From an uncultured Planctomycetaceae bacterium (GTDB taxonomy: Bacteria > Planctomycetota > Phycisphaerae > UBA1845 > UTPLA1): 15,294 nt of DNA. The stretch spans positions 1 to 15,294 of the forward strand of contig CALLKH010000597.1 in assembly GCA_938008425.1 (NCBI GenBank), given 5' to 3'. The notes under the pieces were generated by a model, which was not told the DNA's origin, did no database searches, and saw nothing but the letters and a program-made list of their open reading frames with translations. Below are positions 5,990-13,500 of the stretch, one piece after another. The first letter of the stretch is position 1; every line of letters begins with the position of its first letter. The translations under genes were made by a program, and so were the position numbers.

Positions 5990-6928
5990 TCACTGTGTTT
6001 TCGTCGGGTCACTGGCTGTCATCTTCCGAAGTCGGGCGAGATTGAGTTTGTCCAGATCGCGTCCCGCATCATCTTCGCCCTTGGGCGTCTCCAGAATGCG
6101 CGGCGCGTGAGTCAGGCGGGCATCGTTCAAGATGTTCATGAATCCGGCGCGGCCGATAAGGCCTTGATTGATGTGCTCGTGTCGATCCAGTCGGCTGCCG
6201 CAGGCACCCTTGGAATCGTTAACGTGGATGCACTGCACGCGCTTCGAGCCGAGCAGCGTGTCGATCTTCGAGATGAGTTCGTCGCAGACCGCTTTGTTTC
6301 TCAGGTCGTAGCCTGCGGCGAACAGGTGACACGTGTCGAGGCAGACGCCCAGCCGATCCGGATTCGCCGTCGCCGCGATGATGGCCTGAATCTCCTCGAT
6401 TGTTCTTCCGAGCGTCGAGCCCTGGCCGGCAGTTGTTTCGAGAAGCACCCGGGCGTTGTAGCCGGCCTTGCGTCGATGGACCTCGTCGAGTGAACGGCCG
6501 ATGCGTTCGATTCCCGCCGCTTCACCCTCGCCGAGGTGCGCGCCGGGATGCACCACGAGCCCCTGCACGCCGAGCGCTTCGCACCGTTCCAACTCGTCCA
6601 CGAGCGCCGTGATGCTCTTCTCGCGGCCGGCGTCGTCGGGCGACGCCAGATTGATCAGGTAACTTGCGTGGGCGAAGACGGGCGAGAGCCCGGTGGATTT
6701 CTCGGCTTCCTTGTACTGGCGAATCTGCTCATCGGTCAGCGGCTTCGCGGCCCACTGTCGTTGATTCTTCACGAAGATCTGAAGCGAGTCGCATCCCACA
6801 CGGGCGCCTTCGATGAAGGCGTTGTACAGTCCTCCCGCGGCCGACACGTGCGAACCGAATCGTTGCATGGGGGGCGGCTTCGACGGGTCTTTGGCTGCGC
6901 TTGGCGTTTTTCTGGTTCCTGCCTTCAT
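5990..6928 (-). CDS. nfo: Endonuclease IV (AP endonuclease)
   Basis: This 312-residue protein is endonuclease IV, which cuts the backbone 5' to abasic sites during base excision repair. Every zinc ligand of the family is present with nearly E. coli spacing: His87 (FAHASY), His127 (VVHPGAH), Glu164 (LLETTAGQG), Asp198 and His201 (CLDTCHLFAAGYD), His235 (IHVNDSKG), Asp248 and His250 (LDRHEHINQG), Glu280 (LETPKG). The core starts at MQRFGSHVSAAGG (residue 21). I chose the ATG at 6928 because GAGGGG lies 2 nt before it, giving a 20-residue basic Lys/Pro-rich leader; the ATG at residue 21 is an alternative. The frame stays open further upstream to 7183, but that would overlap the M32 gene. The M32 stop is 98 nt upstream on the same strand, so the two may be co-transcribed. 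Confidence 0.96.
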   Translation of the reverse strand: MKAGTRKTPSAAKDPSKPPPMQRFGSHVSAAGGLYNAFIEGARVGCDSLQIFVKNQRQWAAKPLTDEQIRQYKEAEKSTGLSPVFAHASYLINLASPDDAGREKSITALVDELERCEALGVQGLVVHPGAHLGEGEAAGIERIGRSLDEVHRRKAGYNARVLLETTAGQGSTLGRTIEEIQAIIAATANPDRLGVCLDTCHLFAAGYDLRNKAVCDELISKIDTLLGSKRVQCIHVNDSKGACGSRLDRHEHINQGLIGRAGFMNILNDARLTHAPRILETPKGEDDAGRDLDKLNLARLRKMTASDPTKTQ

Positions 6929-6930
6929 AG

Positions 6931-6936
6931 CCCCTC
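6931..6936 (-). promoter_or_regulatory. Ribosome binding site of nfo
   Basis: GAGGGG on the minus strand lies just before the ATG at 6928 (2 nt from the last G, 4 nt from the GAGG core). It supports that start over longer in-frame alternatives. Confidence 0.5.
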
Positions 6937-7026
6937 GGTTCGTGACATGGTGGATCATCCTCGAGCACCCGGCCGCAGCGTCAAGTCGATGGCACATCGC
7001 CCAGTGAAGCCGGGATCCGATCGAGA

Positions 7027-8535
7027 TCAGGATTTGGAGGCCGACAGCCCGTAGACCGGTGCGAATTTCTCGCGGATGTAGCTCATGAAAGGATCGATCG
7101 ACAGCGCGGCGCCCGTCACGTTCTTGACGAGTTCCGATGGCCGAAACCTCATCCCATGCACATGGATGTTCTTCCGCAGCCACGACAGCAGTCCGCCGAA
7201 TTCGCCGCGGCGGAATTGATCCTCAAGGTCCGGCATGTCGCGGCGGGCGGCTGCGAAGAACTGCGCGGCGTAGAGATTGCCCATCGCGTAAGTGGGGAAG
7301 TACCCGAATGCGCCCATGGACCAGTGAATGTCCTGGAGGCAGCCGTCGGCGTCGGTCTCGGGCGTGACGCCGAGCATGTCCTTGATCCGCGCGTTCCACG
7401 CCGCCGGCAGATCCTTGACTTCGAGCCGCTTCTCGATGAGTTCCCGCTCGATTTCGAATCTCAGGATGATATGCAGATTGTACGTCACCTCGTCCGCCTC
7501 GACGCGAATGAGCGACGGCGACACTGCATTGATCGCGCCGTAGAAGTCATCAATGGATACATCGCTCAGCGCTTCGCTGAACACGGTCTGGCACTGGCCG
7601 TAGTATCGCTCCCAGAACGGCCGTCCGCGGCCGACGAAGTTTTCCCACATGCGCGACTGCGACTCGTGAATGCCGAGGCTGGCCGCGCTGCCGCGCGGGG
7701 TGAAGTTGTGCGCCGGGTCCAGCCCCTGTTCGTAGAGACCGTGGCCGGCCTCGTGCAGCGTTCCGAACATTGCGGCCGGAAAGAAGTTTTCGTAATAGCG
7801 CGTCGTCAGCCGAACGTCGCCCGGATTAAAGCCCGAGCAGAACGGGTGCGTCGATTCGTCGATCCGGCCGCTGTCGAAATTGAAGCCGACCAGCATGGCG
7901 CATTGTCTCGACCAGAGCTTCTGTCGGTCCAAGGGATAGCGCCGGGCGAGAATCGCGGGGTCGGGTTTCTTCGAGGACGCGGCCAGCTGCTTCACAAAAT
8001 CCGAAAGCGGGCCGCGCAGGCTGGCGAAGAGCGTCGTCACCTCGGCGGCGGTCGCGCCTGGTTCGAATTCGTCGAGCAGGGCGTCGTATCGCTCGCCTTT
8101 GTAGCCAACGGCGTCGGCCACTTGTCGCTTCAGATCAAGCAGCTCTGCAAGGTGCGGTGCGAATTTCTGGAACGCCGATTCCTTGCGCGCCCTGGCCCAG
8201 GCATCCTTGGCATGCGTCGACACGCTCGCGATGCGCTCGATCAGTTCCATCGGAATCTTGACTGCGCGATCATACGCGCGCCGCGTCTCGCGGATGTTCG
8301 TCTCCATCGCCTCGTCGGCCGGCGACTTTTCCAGTGCGTCGAGCAGTTCTCCCAGCCGCGGGTCGGTGCGGCGTTCGTGCGCGAGCCGGGCGAGAAGTGA
8401 AAGCTGCTCGGCGCGGGCCGTGAGCCCGTTTTCCGGCATGTTTACTTCCGCGTCCCAGTCGAGGACCGATCCGGTCGCGTCGATCTGGCCGATCTCGCGA
8501 ATTCTGGCGATGAATTCCTTTTCATGGTCGGACAT
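7027..8535 (-). CDS. M32-family metallocarboxypeptidase (carboxypeptidase Taq type)
   Basis: This 502-residue protein is a zinc carboxypeptidase of family M32, which trims residues from peptide C-termini in the cytoplasm. All family blocks are seen: the zinc site HEAGH (261-265), the third-ligand block HESQSRMWENFVGR (290-303, Glu291), the IRVEADEVTYNLHI block (343-356), and GYFPTYAMGNLYAAQ (411-425) near the C-terminus. The N-terminus has the usual DWDAEVNMP motif (27-35). Length matches the family norm of about 500. Two ATGs lie close together; the second (8535) has GGGGAAG 6 nt upstream and is preferred to 8541. There is no signal peptide. The gene follows the radical SAM gene by about 120 nt, with a possible promoter of its own in the gap, and precedes nfo. 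Confidence 0.95.
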   Translation of the reverse strand: MSDHEKEFIARIREIGQIDATGSVLDWDAEVNMPENGLTARAEQLSLLARLAHERRTDPRLGELLDALEKSPADEAMETNIRETRRAYDRAVKIPMELIERIASVSTHAKDAWARARKESAFQKFAPHLAELLDLKRQVADAVGYKGERYDALLDEFEPGATAAEVTTLFASLRGPLSDFVKQLAASSKKPDPAILARRYPLDRQKLWSRQCAMLVGFNFDSGRIDESTHPFCSGFNPGDVRLTTRYYENFFPAAMFGTLHEAGHGLYEQGLDPAHNFTPRGSAASLGIHESQSRMWENFVGRGRPFWERYYGQCQTVFSEALSDVSIDDFYGAINAVSPSLIRVEADEVTYNLHIILRFEIERELIEKRLEVKDLPAAWNARIKDMLGVTPETDADGCLQDIHWSMGAFGYFPTYAMGNLYAAQFFAAARRDMPDLEDQFRRGEFGGLLSWLRKNIHVHGMRFRPSELVKNVTGAALSIDPFMSYIREKFAPVYGLSASKS

Positions 8536-8619
8536 GCGCATCTTCCCCGTCGGCGGTCGGACTGGTGCGGGCCGAACGACATGTCGGCATGCCCCGTCGC
8601 GCCGTTTGAAACGCGGGCT

Positions 8620-8647
8620 AGTGTAGCGGGAAACAGGCGTCTGTCGA
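8620..8647 (-). promoter_or_regulatory. Possible promoter of the M32 peptidase gene
   Basis: On the minus strand TCGACA (8647-8642, 5/6 match to the -35) and TACACT (8625-8620, 4/6 match to the -10) are 16 nt apart, in the gap between the radical SAM and M32 genes. This would give a 5' leader of roughly 80 nt. The match is moderate. Confidence 0.35.
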
Positions 8648-8654
8648 ACCGGTG

Positions 8655-9752
8655 CTATTCGTCGAAGTCGAATTCCATCTGGTTTCGATTCGGGCGAGTC
8701 GGCGGATCCTCGAAGAGTGGAAGCGGCAACGTTGATTTCGATGGCCGGGGGCTTTTGGCCTTGCTGCCGCTCTGCTCGGGCTTCGGCGCCGGGCGCTGAG
8801 GCACGCTGATACCGTATTTCTTCGCCGAGACGCGAAAGAGCGCCTCAATGTTGGACCAGTAGGGGCCCTCGCCGCGCATGCGGGCGCCGAATGCGGCGTT
8901 GTTGAGCGCGCCGCTGCGCATCTCTCGAATGCGGGATTCGATGCGGCCGGCGCGATCGGGCATGGCCGCCTGAATCCGCTCCATGAAGACCGGCGCAGAA
9001 TTCCGCGGCAAGTGCAGTGCCGTGTAGGCGGCGCTCTTCGCCCCGGCCTCGGCCGCGCAGCGGAGAATCAGCGGAATCTGCGTGTCGTTCAAGCCCGGAA
9101 TCACCGGGCTCACCATCACGCCGACTGACACGCCGGCGTCGGTGAGGCGGCGCATGACCTCGAAGCGCTTCGACGGCGGCGGCACCTGCGGCTCGATCAG
9201 CCGCGCGGTCTTGTCGTCCGCGAACGGAATGCTCTGATAGACCCGCGCGCCGGCGAGACGGTTCAGCTCCACCAGCAGATCGACATCACGAAGCACAAGG
9301 CAACCCTTGGTGATGATCGATGCGGCGTTCGAAAAGGCCAGGCAGACTTCGAGGCAGCGGCGCGTGATTTGATAAGACGCCTCGATCGGCTGGTAGCAGT
9401 CCGTCACGCCGGAGAAGCAGACCTTCTCCCGCTCCCAGCCGCGCTTTGAAAACGCATGCCGAAGTAGTTCCGGTGCGTTGACCTTGGCGATAAGTTTCGT
9501 ATCGAAGTCCGTGCCTGCGCCCATGCCCAGATACTCATGCGTCGGCCGTGCGTAGCAGTAGGCGCAGGCGTGCTGGCAGCCGCGATACGGATTGATCGAC
9601 CAGCGGAAGGGGATGTCCGGGCTGTCGTTTTCGGAGAGGATTGACCTGGCCGTCTCCTCGTAGACCTCCACCTTCGCGGCGGGGGGCGGTTCGAGCCACT
9701 CGCGATGCTCGCTCAGGTATGGATTCGGCGGGTTGGCAACGGGGCGCAGCAT
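8655..9752 (-). CDS. Radical SAM protein of the PA0069/Rv2578c type (SPL-like)
   Basis: This 365-residue protein is a radical S-adenosylmethionine enzyme. The 4Fe-4S cluster motif is Cys59-x3-Cys63-x2-Cys66 (GCQHACAYCYARP), within the INPYRGCQHACAYCYARPTH region that marks the PA0069/Rv2578c group, a relative of spore photoproduct lyase. Further family-like blocks are VCFSGVTDCYQPIE, IITKG and MVSPVIPGLND. The reaction of this group is not established. The last 60 or so residues are Lys/Pro/Ser-rich and acidic at the very end (MEFDFDE), probably disordered. The ATG at 9752 has no Shine-Dalgarno sequence, but a near-consensus promoter ends 8 nt before it, so the mRNA is probably leaderless. 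The gene is divergent from the methyltransferase at 9836 and is the first of three leftward genes. Confidence 0.93.
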   Translation of the reverse strand: MLRPVANPPNPYLSEHREWLEPPPAAKVEVYEETARSILSENDSPDIPFRWSINPYRGCQHACAYCYARPTHEYLGMGAGTDFDTKLIAKVNAPELLRHAFSKRGWEREKVCFSGVTDCYQPIEASYQITRRCLEVCLAFSNAASIITKGCLVLRDVDLLVELNRLAGARVYQSIPFADDKTARLIEPQVPPPSKRFEVMRRLTDAGVSVGVMVSPVIPGLNDTQIPLILRCAAEAGAKSAAYTALHLPRNSAPVFMERIQAAMPDRAGRIESRIREMRSGALNNAAFGARMRGEGPYWSNIEALFRVSAKKYGISVPQRPAPKPEQSGSKAKSPRPSKSTLPLPLFEDPPTRPNRNQMEFDFDE

Positions 9753-9760
9753 GACGCACC

Positions 9761-9789
9761 AATATATTAGGTTTATGTTAGGATGTCAA
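9761..9789 (-). promoter_or_regulatory. Promoter of the radical SAM gene (leaderless mRNA predicted)
   Basis: TTGACA (9789-9784) is a perfect -35. A 17-nt spacer separates it from TATATT (9766-9761), a 5/6 match to the -10. Only 8 nt lie between the -10 and the ATG at 9752, so transcription should begin within 0-3 nt of the start codon. The patch is clearly AT-rich against its surroundings. Confidence 0.75.
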
Positions 9790-9835
9790 TCTCCGAGGTT
9801 CGCGGTGAGAGGGAAGGTCGCGGTAGATTATCTTC

Positions 9836-10516
9836 ATGGTTGGTCGCCTCGAAACCATCGAATACCGCGTCGGCGTGAAGGGCGCGACCCTGCGCCTGCT
9901 GGGGCCGAAAGATCCCTGGTCGATCAGGCCGGCCACCGTCGGATCAGAGGGGGCTGAAGGCGCGACGCGGTCGCCGTACTGGAACACCCCCTGGCCTGCC
10001 GGGCGAATGCTTGGCGAGTACCTCGTCAATCACTTTGCGCCGCCGCCTTACAGGATTCTGGAGATTGGTGCTGGGCTGGGCCTTACGGGGCTGATCGCCG
10101 CGCTGTTCGACTTCCGCGTGATGATGACCGACTACAACCCGATCGCGCTCGAGTTCATTCGGGCATCCGCCGAATTAAACCGGCTCAGGATTGAGGAGCC
10201 GAGAATTCTCGACTGGCACGCGCCGCCCGCGGAGCGATTTGAGATGATCATCGCCGCCGATGTGACCTACGAGCGATCGGCGCTGCCGGCCGTGGTCAGA
10301 CTGCTGGACCACTGTCTCAACAGCGGCGGCCTGGCGCTGCTTGGCGATCAATACCGGGTGAAAGAGGGCGAATTGGAAGCGCTGCTTGCGCGGGTCGGCA
10401 TGATCGCCGAACCGGTTCCGGTCGAATGCCAGGCCATTCCGCGTCCCGGCTCGTTAGACGGCCGAACATTCCGCGGGCGGATCTTTCGGATCGAGCGCCG
10501 GCGGCCATCGGGCTGA
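9836..10516 (+). CDS. Class I SAM-dependent methyltransferase, METTL21/PF10294-like
   Basis: The protein has 226 residues. Motif I, the SAM-binding loop, is ILEIGAGLGLTG (74-85), followed by an acidic strand end at Asp99 (MMTDYNPIAL). The post-I block AADVTY (140-145) matches the motif of the lysine methyltransferase group METTL21/ETFB-KMT. SPYWNTPWPAGRML (46-59) matches the YW..WP entry block typical of the same group. Those relatives methylate lysine on chaperones, elongation factors or electron-transfer flavoprotein in the cytoplasm; the substrate here cannot be read from sequence, and a small-molecule methyltransferase is possible. The ATG at 9836 has a GGGAAGG sequence too far upstream (about 19 nt) to act as a normal ribosome site. 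The gene is divergent from the radical SAM gene and convergent with the ATPase gene; no terminator is evident in the 48-nt gap. Confidence 0.85.
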   Translation: MVGRLETIEYRVGVKGATLRLLGPKDPWSIRPATVGSEGAEGATRSPYWNTPWPAGRMLGEYLVNHFAPPPYRILEIGAGLGLTGLIAALFDFRVMMTDYNPIALEFIRASAELNRLRIEEPRILDWHAPPAERFEMIIAADVTYERSALPAVVRLLDHCLNSGGLALLGDQYRVKEGELEALLARVGMIAEPVPVECQAIPRPGSLDGRTFRGRIFRIERRRPSG

Positions 10517-10564
10517 ATGACGACGCATCAGGACGCGGGTGCTGAGCGACGCTGGTGACGGCGA

Positions 10565-13500
10565 CTAGTCCGCGTCAGTCGCGGGCGCTCCGCCCTCGCC
10601 GAGGACGTCCTGAAGCCACTCGTTCAGCTTGGAATTCTGCTGAATCACTTCGCCGAGCGATTTCTTTGTCGGCGAAGCGGTCGCTGGCGGCGCGGCCGGC
10701 TTCGTTGCGGATTGTGCCTTCGCCTTGACCGCCGCGGCGGTGCGCGGCGGCGCCATGACCAACGTACCCATTCCGCCTTCCTGCGGCGAAGCGACGGCGC
10801 TCTTGCCCTGCTTGGCGCTTCCGGTGGGGACAGTTGCAGTGCCCCGGCCCTCGACGCCGCGCAGGCTCATGCGGCCCGCTGGCGGGCGCATGCCCATCAG
10901 TTCCTCGTCGCTGTCAAACGCCGCTCGAAGTGTTTCGATGTCGCGCGGAACGTTGCGCACAAGATCATCGACTTGAAGCAGCCGGCCGCGGAGCCGCTCG
11001 ATGCGGGCGTCCATGGTGCCGTAGAGCTGCCGGATGATGCCGACGAGCTGACCCAGCCGTTCGGTGTGCCGCTTGAGCAGATCGAGTTTCTCGTCGGCGG
11101 CTGACGACGCGCCTTCGAGGCTGTTTCGATTCTGGGCCGCCTTGGATTCGGCCGTTGCGAGCTGCTTTACGATGGTGGAAACCTTCTTGGACATGTCCGA
11201 AAGGGCGACGGCCTGACGATTCGCCTCCTCGACGAGTTCCTTGGGCATCGACAGCAGCGATTCGCTCTGCTTCTGTACCGCCTCGGCGCGCTGCAGCAGC
11301 TGATCGGCCTTCGACTGCGCCCGCTGCTGCGTCGCCATCGCATCGGCCGCGATCCGCGCCGTGTCCTGCCGCGTTTCCGCGAGGTCGTGCTTCGCGGAGG
11401 TGATCTGCTGTCGAATCTGCTCGGAATCGCTTGAAATCTCGGAACGAAGCGACTGCACTTCGTCGCGCACCGAGTTGGCCGTGGCCTCTGCGCGATGAAG
11501 CAGCGCCTCGGCCTGCTCGCGGAACTTCATCGAGGCGGTCTGGGCCTGGGTGAGCATGACAGCGGCGGATTCGCTGAGTTTCTCCGAGCCTGCTTGAGCC
11601 TGTGCGAGCATATCGTCGGCATGGCGTCGCAGAGACGCGGCGCCGTTCTGCACCTGGTCGAGCAGCTTGGCCGCATTCTCCCGTACTTGTTCCGCGCTCT
11701 GTTCGACCTGCTGCCTGACGAGCGCGAGGCGCTTGTGGTTCGCATCGGCATCGCGCTGCGCGGCCTCGCGCATCGTTTCGATCTGCGCCGCGACGCGGTC
11801 GCCGGTTCGCTGAATCTGATCCGATGTGCATTTCGCGGATTCGCGGATGTCGTCGCCGACCGTCGCCAGTTCGCGGCGAATCTGATCGGCCCGTTCGCCC
11901 ATCTGGAGCAGACAGGTGCGAACCTCGGTCAGCGAGTTGCGGCTCTGCTGGCGAAGCGTGCCGGCCGCAGCCTCGGTTTCGGTGACGGCCTTCGTCGCCT
12001 CGTCGCGCGTGACCGCCAATCGTTCGGAAAGATCGCCGGCGACCGATTCCGATTCGTATCGAAGCGCGTCGAGTCGCTTGGTGGCCTGGGCGAGCAGTTT
12101 CTCGAATTCCTTTCCGCTGTCTTCGATCTTGAGCCGCGCGGAATCCTTGAGCAGATTAATCTCCGCCCGGAGCGTGCCGGCGGTTTCGCCGGCCTGGCGG
12201 GTGAGGCCATCGACCTGCGTTCGCGTGGCGTCCAGCGCCGTCTTGTTGCGTTCAACGAGCTGGGTGAGCTGCTTCTGCACCGACTCTGTCTCGCGTGCGA
12301 ACCGGACCTGGCACTCGCGAATGTGCGCCTGGGCGAGTTCGACCGCCGACGCGAGGTCGGTCGAAATCCGCTCTGCGGTTTCGCCGGCCTTGACGAGTTC
12401 GTCGCGTAGTGCGGTGACCCGTTCTTCGGCGCCGTCGCGGACCGAGCCGAGTTGTTCGTTGATGTCGCGCACCACCTCGTCCACGCGGCCCGTCGTGCGG
12501 GTGCGATGCTCCTTGATCATGGCATCCAGCGCGTCGCGGGCCTCCTCGAATCGGATCTTGAAGTCGACCTTGATGGCCGCGGCGTCGCTGGACAGCCTTG
12601 CGACTTCGGAGCGATGGTCTGAAATCGCGGCTTCGAGATTTGTCCGGGCCGCATGCATCTCGCTGGTCGCGCTGCTCACGAGGGCGTCGAGTTCCTCCCG
12701 GGACTGATCGGAAGCGCGGCGGGCATCGGCCAGCTTGGCGGTGATGGCGCTGAGCGTCGACGTGCCGTCGTCGATTCTCGTCCGGAGAATCTCTTCGGCC
12801 TTTTTGGTCTGGGCCTCCGCCTGCGAGCGCATCTCCGCCAACAGCGACTTGCACTGCTCTCGCGTCGTTGAAAGCAACTCCTCCGTCTGTCCCAACAGCT
12901 TGCCGGAACGGGACTGGCAACTCTCCGCATCCGCCAGGATGCGATCCTTGGTGTCGGCCAATCCTGCGGTGGCGTTCTTGATCCGTTCCTCAGCGGTCTC
13001 GACGATTTCGGTGATTCGGGCGTGGGCCGATTCGATGCGCTTCGTGATGTCACCAAGAAATTCCTCGGCGGAGCTTCCGACTTCCTCCGCGCGGGCCTGC
13101 GTGCGGCTTCGAACCTGATGGATCTGTTCGATCACGGCCCTGGCCTCATTCTTGAGGAACGAAAGCACCTCGGAACTCTCGGACTTCAACTGCTCCGCCC
13201 GCTCACCCAGTTTTTGCGCGTAATCGTCGAAGTAGTGCTGCGCCTTTTCGACTTCCTTGCGCTGCTGGGCCAGAAATTCCGCGGCGCGCTGCGACGCGGC
13301 GTCATTCTTGGTCTGAACTTCGCCGAGCAGCTTTCGAAGCTGATCCTGAAGGGCGATGTTCTGCTCGCGCGTTTCAGCCAGGAGCGCCTTTGCATCGAGC
13401 TCGGTTCGGCGCGTCGCCTCACCGGCCTCGTCGATCGCAATGCGGAATCGCTGCTCGGCCGTCGACTGCGACTCGATCGCGCGCTGGCAGAGTTCCGCCG

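Noticed and set aside
5831..6493. 220-residue plus-strand frame
   Set aside because: Most of it is antisense to nfo, whose metal ligands are complete on the minus strand.
7156..8400. 414-residue open frame on the plus strand, antisense to the M32 peptidase
   Set aside because: It mirrors the high-GC third-position bias of the real gene; it has no motif or ribosome site, while the minus strand carries every M32 signature.
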